Shown here: one piece after another, positions 24,879-33,866 of the stretch
Layout: every line of letters starts with the position of its first letter
How positions within the stretch are numbered: the first letter of the stretch is position 1
Source: Gudongella sp964575895
GTDB lineage: Bacteria; Bacillota; Clostridia; Tissierellales; Tissierellaceae
Reading direction: 5' to 3'
Assembly: GCA_964575895.1 (NCBI GenBank)
Contig: CAZNTE010000006.1
Coordinates: forward strand, 1 to 64,000
Length of the DNA stretch: 64,000 nucleotides
Program-made: the position numbers and the translations under genes
Notes under the pieces: model-generated
What the model saw: only the letters and a program-made list of their open reading frames with translations
What the model was told of the DNA's origin: nothing
Database searches by the model: none

Positions 24879-27212
24879 TTATCCCTCCCAAAATTCTTCT
24901 AAATATTTTACAGTATCCATCTGATTTTTTACGTACGCATACCCCTTCCACTCTCTGGGCATTAATCTTTTGTAAAGGGCTTTTGAATACCTATCATCTA
25001 TTAATAGTATGGCACCTTTATCCTCTTCAGTTCTTATAACTCTTCCCACTGCTTGTAGGACCTTATTCATCCCTGGAAATGTATATGCATAGTTAAATCC
25101 ATCCCCTGTATTATGATCAAAGAAATCCTTTATGATATTTCTATCAAAACAAATCTGTGGCATTCCAACACCAACTATTACTGCGCCTATTAATGAATCG
25201 CCAACTAGGTCAATTCCTTCAGAAAATACTCCCCCAAGAACTGCAAAAGCTATTAGGTCAGACTCCAAATGAAATCTACTTAAAAACTCCTCCCTTTGTA
25301 TTTCATTCATTGCATTGTTTTGAATTGTAATATTTAAATTAGTATAGATTCCCTTAAACCTTTCATAGACTCTTTCCATGTATACATAGGATGGGAAAAA
25401 TATCATGTAATTTCCCTTCTTGGAGGATATGAAGCAGTTTATCTGTTTGATTATTTCATCATAAGTTTCTTCTCTATCCTTATATCTTGTAGAAATATTA
25501 CTCTGGATCATTATTCCTAAGTTGTCTCTGGGAAAGGGAGACCTTAATATCATGTGGTAATCTTCATCGCCTCCACCTAATAACTGCTTAAAATAATCAA
25601 TTGGCGTTAATGTAGCAGAAAAAAATATACTACTTTTCCCTCTATTTAGATTATTCCTTATTAATTTTGATGCATCCACGCAATACAATTTTAAAATTAT
25701 ATCACTTGATACTTCTTCTATGGTTGTAACATAATTTTCATCATATAGGTCTGATATTTTTATGAAGCTATTAAACTGAAAATATAAATCCAATACATCA
25801 TCATATCCTTCAGTGTCTCTATGTCCCATCAGGTATTCTTCCATAAGGGTCAAACTCCTTTTTATTGGGAAGTAAAGCTCTGATATCTCTTCTCTTTGGT
25901 AATAACCATTACTTATATCGTAGTTTTTTCTTAGATCGTTTAGTATTTTTATAACTGAGTTTAAGCTCTTTGATAACTTCTTGGATCTATCCTTAGAGAT
26001 ATCTTTTACCTTCCTAATCCAGGATTTTCTGATTTCTTTTGAAAACATCTCCCTTGATCTATCAACTAAATTATGAGATTCATCAATTAAGAATGCATAT
26101 TCTCCTTTTTCAACATCGAAGAATCTTTTTAGATAAACTTGTGGATCAAATACATAATTATAGTCACATATTATCACATCAGAAAATAGGCTTAAGTCCA
26201 ATTGAAACTCAAAGGGACAAACCTTATGCTTAATTGAATAATCAATTATCTCATCCCTATTAAATGCATCTTCTTTGGTGAAAATATCTATAATTCCATC
26301 GTTTACCCTATCATAGTGACCTTTTGCATATATGCAATCTTTGGGATTACACTTAACCTCTTCATTCAAGCAAATTTTATCCTTGGCAGTTAATACAACT
26401 GATTTAGCTCTCATCCCTGATTCTCTTAATATATCTAAAGAGTATCTTGGTACCTCTCTAGTGATAGTTTTTGCTGTTAGGTAGAATATTTTTTCTACAC
26501 CTTCTTCCCCCATAACCTTTATGGCAGGGTAAAGAGTGGATATGGTTTTACCAATTCCTGTAGGTGCTTGAACAAAAATCTTAGCTCCTTCCTTGATGGT
26601 TTTATATGCTGCCACTGCCAGTTCTCTCTGTCCTATCCTATATTTAACAAAGGGAAATTCTAAGTTCTTAATTGATCTGGTCCTAAGTTCACCCCAATTA
26701 AATGTTATTCCAGCCCAATTAATATATCTATCTAAAAGATCATAAAAAAACTTTTCAATTTCCGCAAAGGACATCGCTCTCTTAATTCTAACTACATCTT
26801 CCGTTTCAATATGAAAGTATGTAAGTTGAATGCTAATTTCAGTTAAGCTGTTTTTTAGAGAATAAAAGTAAGCATAACAAATACCTTGAGCCCAATGTCT
26901 AATGTTAAGCCCTTCCCCAACTTCTTTTAAATCCCTAGTTGTACTCTTTATCTCATCAACTACCACACCATCATCAGTAAACAAAATACCATCTGCTCTT
27001 CCTTCTATGTTGAAAGTTAAACCTTGGTAGTTAATAATTTCTTTAAGAGTAACTTCTTTTAGGTCTCCTTTTTCATATGTCCTTTGAACCTTTTGATGTG
27101 CTTTAGTTCCCTCCTGAGCCCTTGACATGGACATAAACCTATTGTCTATATCCCCTGTTCTTAGAACGTATTCAACTAGATTCCTAACAGATATTCTAAT
27201 CTCTCTGTACAT
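24879..27212 (-). CDS. DinG/XPD-type helicase with N-terminal PD-(D/E)XK nuclease-like domain
   Basis: A 777-aa superfamily 2 DNA helicase. The N-terminal ~180 residues look like a RecB/Cas4-type PD-(D/E)XK domain (GRADGILF...VVDEIKST). The helicase has Walker A QAPTGIGKTIS, a DEAH-like LIDESHNL, and four cysteines between them (CLNEEVKC, DC, VC) that fit the XPD/DinG iron-sulfur domain. Motif VI reads QAVGRVIRTEEDKG. It probably acts in DNA repair or structure resolution; the 5'-3' direction is known for the family, not shown here. Confidence 0.9.
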   Translation of the reverse strand: MYREIRISVRNLVEYVLRTGDIDNRFMSMSRAQEGTKAHQKVQRTYEKGDLKEVTLKEIINYQGLTFNIEGRADGILFTDDGVVVDEIKSTTRDLKEVGEGLNIRHWAQGICYAYFYSLKNSLTEISIQLTYFHIETEDVVRIKRAMSFAEIEKFFYDLLDRYINWAGITFNWGELRTRSIKNLEFPFVKYRIGQRELAVAAYKTIKEGAKIFVQAPTGIGKTISTLYPAIKVMGEEGVEKIFYLTAKTITREVPRYSLDILRESGMRAKSVVLTAKDKICLNEEVKCNPKDCIYAKGHYDRVNDGIIDIFTKEDAFNRDEIIDYSIKHKVCPFEFQLDLSLFSDVIICDYNYVFDPQVYLKRFFDVEKGEYAFLIDESHNLVDRSREMFSKEIRKSWIRKVKDISKDRSKKLSKSLNSVIKILNDLRKNYDISNGYYQREEISELYFPIKRSLTLMEEYLMGHRDTEGYDDVLDLYFQFNSFIKISDLYDENYVTTIEEVSSDIILKLYCVDASKLIRNNLNRGKSSIFFSATLTPIDYFKQLLGGGDEDYHMILRSPFPRDNLGIMIQSNISTRYKDREETYDEIIKQINCFISSKKGNYMIFFPSYVYMERVYERFKGIYTNLNITIQNNAMNEIQREEFLSRFHLESDLIAFAVLGGVFSEGIDLVGDSLIGAVIVGVGMPQICFDRNIIKDFFDHNTGDGFNYAYTFPGMNKVLQAVGRVIRTEEDKGAILLIDDRYSKALYKRLMPREWKGYAYVKNQMDTVKYLEEFWEG

Positions 27213-27222
27213 AAGCTTCCCT

Positions 27223-27708
27223 TCAATCTATGGTTATTTCCTTTATGCTTATAAGGTTGAAAAACTCAGATTCCCGTCTTGACCAATGTATAAGTTGATC
27301 TACCTTCACTTTAACACTTTTTTTATTACCCGCTATAAGATAATTCTTAAGTTCATCATCAATAATTTCTTCATTTCTAATTACAAACACCTTAAAAGTA
27401 GGTCTAAAAATATATTCATCCTCAAAAGTAATATCAATACTTATGCTGTCATAACTTGATTTCTCAGAAATTATAAGAAATCTATCCTCATGGAGTCCAG
27501 AACCATATTGAAGTTCACCACGGATTGTACCCTCTCCATTTAACTCAAATGACACTTCTCTCTTGTCATCACTCATATATTTCCCATCAATTGCAAAATC
27601 TCCTACTTTATCCCCATTACTAATATCATCAAGTGAGTAAATTACTTCTTTTGAACATCCCGAAAGTAAAAGTATGAGAGCTATTAATGGTATTATTACT
27701 TTCTTCAT
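27223..27708 (-). CDS. Small lipoprotein of unknown function
   Basis: A 161-aa protein with a lipoprotein signal (MKKVIIPLIALILLLSGCSKE, lipidated Cys18). The mature part is rich in beta-prone, charged segments, without a motif I recognise. Its start overlaps the end of the vanY-like gene by 4 bp, so the two are translationally coupled and may act together at the cell surface. Confidence 0.7.
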   Translation of the reverse strand: MKKVIIPLIALILLLSGCSKEVIYSLDDISNGDKVGDFAIDGKYMSDDKREVSFELNGEGTIRGELQYGSGLHEDRFLIISEKSSYDSISIDITFEDEYIFRPTFKVFVIRNEEIIDDELKNYLIAGNKKSVKVKVDQLIHWSRRESEFFNLISIKEITID

Positions 27709-28637
27709 TGTTCTCCCCCTAATAAATACTCCTCCAAAGTTATACTTTCTTCATAAATTACTCCTGCATGATCTACACCTACATATCTAAAATGCCATGG
27801 TTCATATCCGTATCCTGTTATATCTTCTTTACCCATTGGATATCTTAGTATAAAACCAAATCTGTGAGCATTATCTTTAAGCCATTGACCTTCTGGGGTT
27901 TCTCCAAACTCCTCTTCCAGCCAGTATTTCATATTACCGCCCAAGTCAAAAGCCAGTCCAGTCTGATGTTCAGAATGTCCTGGCTTAGCATTATACAATT
28001 CTGTATATGTAAGTCCGTCTGTCTGAATGCTGCTTTCATATAATCTTTTTTGGTAGTTATAACTTCTAAATCCTGAAAATGCTATTATCTCCTTATTAAT
28101 TTCTTCTTTGGCAGATTTAATCATTTCATTTAAATGCTCAATCGCTTCCTCATCTTCCCCTGGGTAATAGTCATAGGGTAGTGAGTACTCTTTGTTTACT
28201 AGCAATAACCCATTTATTATTTTAAATTGACTTCCTGTTTCATCATCTTCAATTTCCTCTTCATCAGGTTCATCCATTTCATTATCCTCTAACCTATTAG
28301 ATAAGTAGTCTTCTATGCTGTACCCGATTGTTCCATTGTATGATATCTTATACCAGCCATTATCATACTCTAAGACCTCCACCTTTACTCCCACAGGCAA
28401 TGTTCTAATCTTTTCAAAATTAGTTCCTGGTCCAGTCCTTAGATTTAAGTAGTCTGTAGTAAAAAGATACTCTGATAATTCTTCAGTTTCTTCAGGTAAC
28501 TCTGAAGGTTGATTATTATTTGTTTCAGGTTGGAGAGTTTTGGGACCTTCCTTATCCATAAAATGCAGCGCTAACATTACCCCAACTCCTAGGATGAAAA
28601 TAAGTGACACTGTAATTAGTTTCGATTTTATTCTCAA
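27705..28637 (-). CDS. D-alanyl-D-alanine carboxypeptidase, VanY/M15B family, with SH3b domain
   Basis: Membrane-anchored or secreted peptidoglycan peptidase, 310 aa. An N-terminal helix (~8-26) is followed by an SH3b wall-binding domain (~57-112, LNLRTGPGTNFEKIRTLPVG), an acidic linker and an M15B peptidase. The zinc and catalytic residues appear in SGFRSYNYQ, PGHSEHQTGLAFDLGG and EPWHFRYVG. It trims the terminal D-Ala of stem peptides. The start codon is TTG behind GGAGGTG. No vancomycin-resistance genes are nearby, so a housekeeping wall role is more likely. Confidence 0.9.
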   Translation of the reverse strand: MRIKSKLITVSLIFILGVGVMLALHFMDKEGPKTLQPETNNNQPSELPEETEELSEYLFTTDYLNLRTGPGTNFEKIRTLPVGVKVEVLEYDNGWYKISYNGTIGYSIEDYLSNRLEDNEMDEPDEEEIEDDETGSQFKIINGLLLVNKEYSLPYDYYPGEDEEAIEHLNEMIKSAKEEINKEIIAFSGFRSYNYQKRLYESSIQTDGLTYTELYNAKPGHSEHQTGLAFDLGGNMKYWLEEEFGETPEGQWLKDNAHRFGFILRYPMGKEDITGYGYEPWHFRYVGVDHAGVIYEESITLEEYLLGGEQ

Positions 28638-28721
28638 AAGAGCACCTCCTTTTACTTTAATCTTTAAACCTTTACTTATTTATAGTATAATGTAGATTGT
28701 TGGTTAGAAAGGTGGATAAAT

Positions 28722-29579
28722 ATGAGTAAGATTATTATTACAGCTGATAGCACATGTGATCTTCCATTGGAAATAGTTGATAGGTATAGCATTAAAACAT
28801 ATCCTTATACAATTATATTAAATGAAAAATCTTATAAAGACAATGTCGATATATCTCCTGAAGAAATCTTTGACAACTATTATAAGGAAGGGATTCTACC
28901 AAAGACATCTTCCATAAATGTTGGCGAGTATATTGAGTTCTTTAAGCCCTTACTTGATGAGGGCAATAAAATTATACATATAAATCTAGGAAGTTCCTTA
29001 TCTTCATCCTATCAAAATGCTTTAATTGCTGCTAGTACTTTGGATAATGTATATCCAATAGATTCATCAAATCTATCATCAGGTACTGGATTGTTAGTCC
29101 TTAAAGCGGTGGAATTAGTTGAAAAAGGATTAGATGTAGATGAAATAGTAACCATGCTAAAGGACCATACTAAAAATGTTCACTCTAGTTTCGTCCTTGA
29201 TACTCTGGATTTTCTTTTTGCTGGAGGTAGAGTTTCAAAACTTACCTCTGTGGGGTCTACCATGCTTAAAATAAAGCCTGTTATTGAAGTAAATAATACT
29301 GATAATGGATCTATGACATCTGGTATAAAGTATAGAGGTTCCATTGAGAAGGTTATACCAAAATATATTATGGATAAACTAGCCCAACACGAGAATATTA
29401 ATCAAGATAAAATCTTCATAGCACAAGCTGGACTGGATGAAAAATGCTTAAAAATAGCTACAGATACAATTAAGAATATCTATCCATCTAGTAATATTAT
29501 TTATACTACTGCAAGTTGCACTATTTCAAGTCATTGTGGTCCTAAAACTCTTGGATTATTCTTTGAAACCCTTAAATAA
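28722..29579 (+). CDS. DegV-family fatty-acid-binding protein
   Basis: A 285-aa DegV protein (FakB-like), monocistronic. The N-terminal motif IITADSTCDLP, the TSSINVGEYIEFF lipid-loop region and the INLGSSLSSSYQNA pocket are typical. FakB proteins present fatty acids to the FakA kinase for phospholipid synthesis; a fakA gene is not in this window. The stop codon lies inside the terminator hairpin. Confidence 0.92.
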   Translation: MSKIIITADSTCDLPLEIVDRYSIKTYPYTIILNEKSYKDNVDISPEEIFDNYYKEGILPKTSSINVGEYIEFFKPLLDEGNKIIHINLGSSLSSSYQNALIAASTLDNVYPIDSSNLSSGTGLLVLKAVELVEKGLDVDEIVTMLKDHTKNVHSSFVLDTLDFLFAGGRVSKLTSVGSTMLKIKPVIEVNNTDNGSMTSGIKYRGSIEKVIPKYIMDKLAQHENINQDKIFIAQAGLDEKCLKIATDTIKNIYPSSNIIYTTASCTISSHCGPKTLGLFFETLK

Positions 29580-29590
29580 GGGTTTCTTTT
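29565..29590 (+). terminator. Terminator of the degV gene
   Basis: A 9-bp stem GAAACCCTT/AAGGGTTTC (29565-29573 with 29578-29586), 4-nt loop, followed by TTTTATTTAT; it overlaps the last codons of degV. Confidence 0.85.
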
Positions 29591-30167
29591 ATTTATAGTG
29601 AAATATATTTTTTATATGTTCTGGTCTTATTTCCCAAATATTTCCTTGAATTATAAATATATTCCATCTATCAATCTCAAATACTCTCTTCCAACTATCA
29701 ATTATCTTCTTTTTTTCCAATGGATATTGATTGGCTTTACTTCCTTGCAGAAATCCAAATTCATTCTTAAATCCCTTTCGTTTTAAATCTTCCAAGTACA
29801 TTTCTTGATCTTTGTCATCCTTTGGAATATATATGTGGTTCAACACATAATCCCATTTTGATCCATCAAAATATATAACCTCAGACTTTGGAATTTCAAG
29901 CTCATAGCATACTGTCTCCTCAACTGGTCTTAACATACTCTCTTCACTTACTGAACACCAAATAGGAAATTCAACTTCATCTGGTTTTGGTACTATATTA
30001 GACGCTTCATTAACGAACCACTTATACAAAGAAATAAAATAATCAGAAATATCACCATAATTTTTCTCAATGTATTCTTTTTTATTTCTAAATACTCCAT
30101 ACTTTTCAAGATCATTTAAACTTTTAATATCCTGTCTTGTCCATAGCTTTACATATTCTTCTGGCAT
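29589..30167 (-). CDS. DUF3841-family protein
   Basis: A 192-aa soluble protein that fits the DUF3841 family: start with LWTRQDIKSL, a central PIWCSVSEESMLRP segment, VCYELEIPKSEVIYFDGSKWDYVLNHIYIP, and the C-terminal KKKIIDSWKRVFEID. No enzyme activity is established for the family that I know. It is convergent with degV and stands alone. Confidence 0.8.
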   Translation of the reverse strand: MPEEYVKLWTRQDIKSLNDLEKYGVFRNKKEYIEKNYGDISDYFISLYKWFVNEASNIVPKPDEVEFPIWCSVSEESMLRPVEETVCYELEIPKSEVIYFDGSKWDYVLNHIYIPKDDKDQEMYLEDLKRKGFKNEFGFLQGSKANQYPLEKKKIIDSWKRVFEIDRWNIFIIQGNIWEIRPEHIKNIFHYK

Positions 30168-30284
30168 ACAATCACCTCATTTGTATAATTTGAAAATTCT
30201 ATCTTTTCATTCATACCCTTTTTTTCTAATTCACCTTCTTATATTCTAATATTTCTTGTATAATCTAATTATTGGAGGTATTTT

Positions 30285-31421
30285 ATGGGAAAAGTATGTG
30301 TATTGGAATGTAAAGAGTATATTTATGAGGATGTTATAAATAAAACCTATGATCTATTAAACTCTTTCGAAGAACTTAAAGAATTAAAACCTGGAAAAGT
30401 TCTAATAAAAACTAATCTTCTGAAGAAGAATAAACCTGAAGATGGGGTCACAACTCATCCCTATGTTGTAGAAGGTGTAGTAAGATTCTTTAAAGATCTT
30501 GGTCACGATATTTTAATTGGGGATAGTCCAGGTGGTCCATTTAACCCTATAATCCTAAAAGGAATCTATGAGTCCAGTGGAATCCTTGACGTTGCTAAGA
30601 GAACAGATACTAAGCTTAATTACGATACTGATATTGTTGAAGTAAAGCCTACTAATTCTTTATTGATCAATAACTTAAAATTAGTAAAAGCCTTCACTGA
30701 AGTTGATTATGTAATATCCTGTGGGAAACTTAAAACCCACACTATGATGACTTATACTGGGGCAGTTAAGAATTTATTTGGAATGATTCCTGGAGTTACA
30801 AAGGCTGATTATCATCTAAAAATGAATGATCCAACACATTTTGCTAATATGCTAATTGATGTCTGCGAACATGTTAAACCTGTATTCTCAATATTGGATG
30901 GTATAGAAGCTATGGAAGGCGATGGCCCATCCAGTGGTGAAATTAGAGATTTAGGCTTAATATTAGGAGGTACAAACCCTTATGAATTAGATTATATAGC
31001 AACCTATATAGCAGGTTTAGAAAATGTTCCTACAGTGATTGAAGCTTTAAAGAGAAAATTATTTAAAATTGAGGATAATTCCATCCAAGTAACAGGTATA
31101 GACATTACAGAATTGGATGTAAGGCCCTTTAAGTTGCCAGGTTCAATGCATGTTAATTTTGTTTCTGGTAGGATCCCTAAATTTGTAGTAAACTTTCTAT
31201 TAGATGAAATTAGACCCTATCCTTTAGTTAAGGTAGATAAGTGTATTGGTTGTGGTATTTGTGTAAAAAACTGCCCTCCAAAAGTCATTCATCTTGAAAG
31301 TAAGAAAGCAGTTATTGATACCAGTGGTTGTATAAGATGTTTTTGCTGTCATGAACTGTGCCCAGAGAAGGCGATTGGGATAAAAAGACATCCCTTACAT
31401 AAACTAGTTTTTGGAAAGTGA
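30285..31421 (+). CDS. DUF362 domain protein with two [4Fe-4S] ferredoxin motifs
   Basis: A 378-aa protein: DUF362 domain (~1-290) and a C-terminal bacterial ferredoxin with CIGCGICVKNCPP and CIRCFCCHELCPE, enough for two [4Fe-4S] clusters. The role of DUF362-ferredoxins is unclear; electron transfer in anaerobes is assumed. The next gene follows within 8 bp, so the pair is probably an operon. The start follows GGAGGT. Confidence 0.9.
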   Translation: MGKVCVLECKEYIYEDVINKTYDLLNSFEELKELKPGKVLIKTNLLKKNKPEDGVTTHPYVVEGVVRFFKDLGHDILIGDSPGGPFNPIILKGIYESSGILDVAKRTDTKLNYDTDIVEVKPTNSLLINNLKLVKAFTEVDYVISCGKLKTHTMMTYTGAVKNLFGMIPGVTKADYHLKMNDPTHFANMLIDVCEHVKPVFSILDGIEAMEGDGPSSGEIRDLGLILGGTNPYELDYIATYIAGLENVPTVIEALKRKLFKIEDNSIQVTGIDITELDVRPFKLPGSMHVNFVSGRIPKFVVNFLLDEIRPYPLVKVDKCIGCGICVKNCPPKVIHLESKKAVIDTSGCIRCFCCHELCPEKAIGIKRHPLHKLVFGK

Positions 31422-31428
31422 GGAAAAT

Positions 31429-31980
31429 ATGATGAAAAATTTTAAACTTAAGAAAGAAGATACTTTATTACTGATAATAGACATCCAGGAAAGACTTGTT
31501 CCTGCTATGTTTCAAGGTGACAAAGTCATAAACAACAATAAGATACTGATAACAGCTTTAAAAGAAATGAATATACCAATAATTCATACTGAACAATATC
31601 CTAGAGGGCTAGGCAGAACTATAGCTGACCTAGGTGAAATCCTTGGAGCTGAAAAACCACTGGAGAAAATTGTTTTTTCAGCCTTTAATAAAGAGCTAAA
31701 AGATGTCCTTATAGCCAGTGGTAGAATTAATATATTGCTTACAGGTATGGAGTCACATGTATGTGTTTATCAAACAGCAAGAGATCTCATTCAAAACGGT
31801 TTCAATGTATTTTTAGTTTCTGATGGAGTTACATCTAGAACAAAAGAAAACTATCAAGTAGGTGTGAATCTTATAAAAGATATGGGTGGAATAATTACAT
31901 CCACAGAAGTAGCTTTGTTTGACCTATTAGAAGCAGCAGGAAGTGATGAATTTAAAATGGTTTCTAAACTTGTTAAATAG
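31429..31980 (+). CDS. Isochorismatase-family cysteine hydrolase
   Basis: A 183-aa protein of the isochorismatase-like fold. Triad residues are visible: Asp in LLIIDIQERL, Lys in EKIVFSAF, and Cys in GMESHVCVYQTA. Family members hydrolyse isochorismate, nicotinamide or other amides; the substrate is not identifiable here. A TTG-started ORF begins at 31411, but GAGGA (31420-31424) points to ATG 31429 or the adjacent ATG 31432. Confidence 0.88.
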   Translation: MMKNFKLKKEDTLLLIIDIQERLVPAMFQGDKVINNNKILITALKEMNIPIIHTEQYPRGLGRTIADLGEILGAEKPLEKIVFSAFNKELKDVLIASGRINILLTGMESHVCVYQTARDLIQNGFNVFLVSDGVTSRTKENYQVGVNLIKDMGGIITSTEVALFDLLEAAGSDEFKMVSKLVK

Positions 31981-32004
31981 TTAAAATATATTTTAGGATT
32001 GAAT

Positions 32005-32040
32005 GTAAAAAGGTGCACTATACTTGAAGTGCACCTTTCC
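32005..32040 (+). terminator. Terminator of the DUF362/isochorismatase operon
   Basis: An 11-bp perfect stem (32009-32019 with 32028-32038). On the minus strand it could also end the small-gene transcript that stops at 32043. Confidence 0.8.
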
Positions 32041-32042
32041 TA

Positions 32043-32165
32043 TTACTCTATACCAGCCCATCTTTTTTCGATTTTCTTCAATTCATCTTTTTCTTTACAT
32101 CCGCTGATTCCATCTTTCCCACAGGATAATATGGCTATGTCATAATATAGTCTTTCATAAAACAT
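32043..32165 (-). CDS. Very small protein, 40 aa, second of a tandem pair
   Basis: An ORF of 40 codons with a strong ribosome binding site (GGAGGGAAAGTAA before the ATG). The protein begins MFYERLYYDIAILSCGKDG, has two cysteines (about residues 15 and 23) and a lysine/glutamate-rich second half ending KRWAGIE. It has no membrane helix. It starts 22 bp after the stop of another small gene, and a terminator-like hairpin follows directly. Function unknown; the spacing and ribosome binding sites argue that it is translated. Confidence 0.6.
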   Translation of the reverse strand: MFYERLYYDIAILSCGKDGISGCKEKDELKKIEKRWAGIE

Positions 32166-32187
32166 TTACTTTCCCTCCATTAATCAA

Positions 32188-32304
32188 TTAATACCTTATC
32201 AATCTCTCATCTGATATATAGTAGTACTTTTTCTTATTATTTTCTCTTTGAACTTCCAAGCGGTATAAGTATTCTATTAATAGTAGATTTGAATCCCCAA
32301 ACAT
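32188..32304 (-). CDS. Very small protein, 38 aa, first of a tandem pair
   Basis: An ORF of 38 codons with ribosome binding site AAGGAGTG nine bases before the ATG. The product starts MFGDSNLLLIEYLYRLEVQR and continues into a basic stretch with three tyrosines (NNKKKYYYISDERLIRY). It is not a transmembrane peptide and not obviously a toxin. It lies divergent from the OsmC gene, about 100 bp from the CsoR-like operator. Function unknown. Confidence 0.6.
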   Translation of the reverse strand: MFGDSNLLLIEYLYRLEVQRENNKKKYYYISDERLIRY

Positions 32305-32407
32305 TTTATTCACTCCTTTTTTTTGCTTCTCACCTATATAACGAACCTAAGGTAATAAGTGTCTAAGAATTTTTAAATTTTTTTTATTTATTTTATTAAA
32401 TTAGTAT

Positions 32408-32435
32408 ATACGCCCACGGGGTATAGTGGTATAAT
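32408..32435 (+). promoter_or_regulatory. CsoR/CstR-like operator and promoter of the OsmC gene
   Basis: The palindromic ATACGCCCACGGGGTAT (32408-32424), of the form ATACnCC-N3-GGnGTAT, fits operators of CsoR/CstR-type repressors. A TATAAT -10 box follows at 32430-32435, so the operator lies over the -35/spacer region where a repressor would block transcription. Confidence 0.6.
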
Positions 32436-32469
32436 TAATATCGTTGATTTCAAAGAATGGAGTGATAAA

Positions 32470-32847
32470 ATGTCATACATGAATATTGAATTTCCAGGTG
32501 GATTAAAAGTTAATGCAAGATCCAGTAGACACTTGATAGAAACAGATCAAAACGGTAGCGTGCCAACACCATTTGAGTTGTTCTTAGGATCTTTAGCAAC
32601 TTGTGCAGGTATATTTGCCTTAGGATTTTGCAAAAATAAAGGCTTGCCTACTGAGGGATTGGATATTTCTATGGATTTAGAAATGAATAGACAAAATGGA
32701 ATGATTTCAAAAGTAATATTCGATGTGAAACTTCCTGAGGGATTTCCAGAAAAATATAGGAATGCAATTGTTAACTCAATAGAACTTTGTTCTGTTAAGA
32801 GACATATGTTAACACCACCTGAATTTCAGGTTCAAACAACTATATAA
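32470..32847 (+). CDS. OsmC-family protein
   Basis: A 125-aa OsmC-like protein. Both family cysteines are present, in SLATCAGIFA and IELCSVKRHM. Known OsmC/Ohr enzymes reduce organic hydroperoxides; shorter relatives in anaerobes are linked to persulfide or sulfur metabolism. A CsoR/CstR-like operator upstream favours the sulfur role (inference). ATG follows GGAGTGATAAA. Confidence 0.88.
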   Translation: MSYMNIEFPGGLKVNARSSRHLIETDQNGSVPTPFELFLGSLATCAGIFALGFCKNKGLPTEGLDISMDLEMNRQNGMISKVIFDVKLPEGFPEKYRNAIVNSIELCSVKRHMLTPPEFQVQTTI

Positions 32848-32880
32848 ATAAATCCCTATCAATGATAGGGATTTATTTAT
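32844..32880 (+). terminator. Bidirectional terminator between OsmC and DUF6544 genes
   Basis: A perfect 18-bp inverted repeat (32844-32861 with 32863-32880), A/T-rich at both outer ends, overlapping the stop codons of both convergent genes. Confidence 0.85.
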
Positions 32881-33718
32881 ACTCAATTTTGCTTGTCTCT
32901 ACCTTAAACCAATTATAATCAATAGTTGGCAGCTTCCAAGTAACACTTATCTTATTCGGAATTAAAACATTATCAAACTTCTTATACTCCTTAGCCTCTC
33001 CTATACAATTAAACATTGGAGAATTAGGTTTTATATCTTTGTATCTCATAGCACTTACTTTCAAAATATTTCCTTCAGGATCAAAGTAATAATATGCTTC
33101 TCCTACTACTCCTCTATGACTCATTACCACTTTTGCTGTGTTATCATCAATTTTAGTCCATTTCATATTCTTATTTAAAGCTGCCTGAGGATACCAGGGC
33201 ATTTCCAGTAGGTATCTTTGAAATGAGGATTGATTTAGCTTATTTCCATTATGCTCATCTACTACTTTAAATATATTTAAAACCCTCATTTCCATGGCAC
33301 CTATTCCTTCAAGAAATAAATCTCGACCATATGTATATACAAAAGGCATCATTTCTGCCTTTACACTCCATACAAATGATGGTTCTACTAAACCTACATA
33401 GTGTTTAGCTGACGCAAAAATCCACTTATCCTTATCCATATCCAATTTCATACTACCTTTTTCTTCAATATAGACATATCTATACCACTTTCCACCCACT
33501 ATTCCTGATTTAATCAACCATTTTTTAACACTTTCAGGAAGGTGTGATATATCCCCTTCTGTAATAACTCTACCTTCCAGATTTTGCTGGTTCTCTTTTA
33601 ATCTCTTAATTTCATTTTTGACTTTATTCTTGTAACTAATTGAAACAGTATTGCTTAGGATAAATACCACCAGTAATAGAATACCTATAATATATAAAAG
33701 TATTTTTAATATTTCCAT
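32873..33718 (-). CDS. DUF6544 (formerly DUF6920)-family membrane-anchored protein
   Basis: A 281-aa protein with one N-terminal helix (~3-24) and a ~230-residue domain with HLPESVKKWLIKSGI, MPWYPQAAL and YYFDPEGNILKVSAMRYKD, the typical signature of this uncharacterised family. The outer domain is probably extracytoplasmic. GGAGG five bases before the ATG at 33718 sets the start; the longer ORF at 33730 would include this ribosome binding site in its own codons. Confidence 0.82.
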   Translation of the reverse strand: MEILKILLYIIGILLLVVFILSNTVSISYKNKVKNEIKRLKENQQNLEGRVITEGDISHLPESVKKWLIKSGIVGGKWYRYVYIEEKGSMKLDMDKDKWIFASAKHYVGLVEPSFVWSVKAEMMPFVYTYGRDLFLEGIGAMEMRVLNIFKVVDEHNGNKLNQSSFQRYLLEMPWYPQAALNKNMKWTKIDDNTAKVVMSHRGVVGEAYYYFDPEGNILKVSAMRYKDIKPNSPMFNCIGEAKEYKKFDNVLIPNKISVTWKLPTIDYNWFKVETSKIEYK

Positions 33719-33866
33719 ATGTTCCTCCATAACTTTGTCTTATTCTAATTATACATTTGCTCAACTCTTGCTACAAGTTTTTAAATTATATGAATAAAGG
33801 CTTAACCTGATTATTATTATGGTTAATAGAATATTATTGGGATATAATATATGTTGAGGTGATAAA

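Noticed and set aside
27705..28637. VanY as part of a vancomycin-resistance cluster
   Set aside because: No vanA/H/X/S/R-like genes adjoin it; a stand-alone M15B carboxypeptidase with SH3b domain is a common housekeeping gene.
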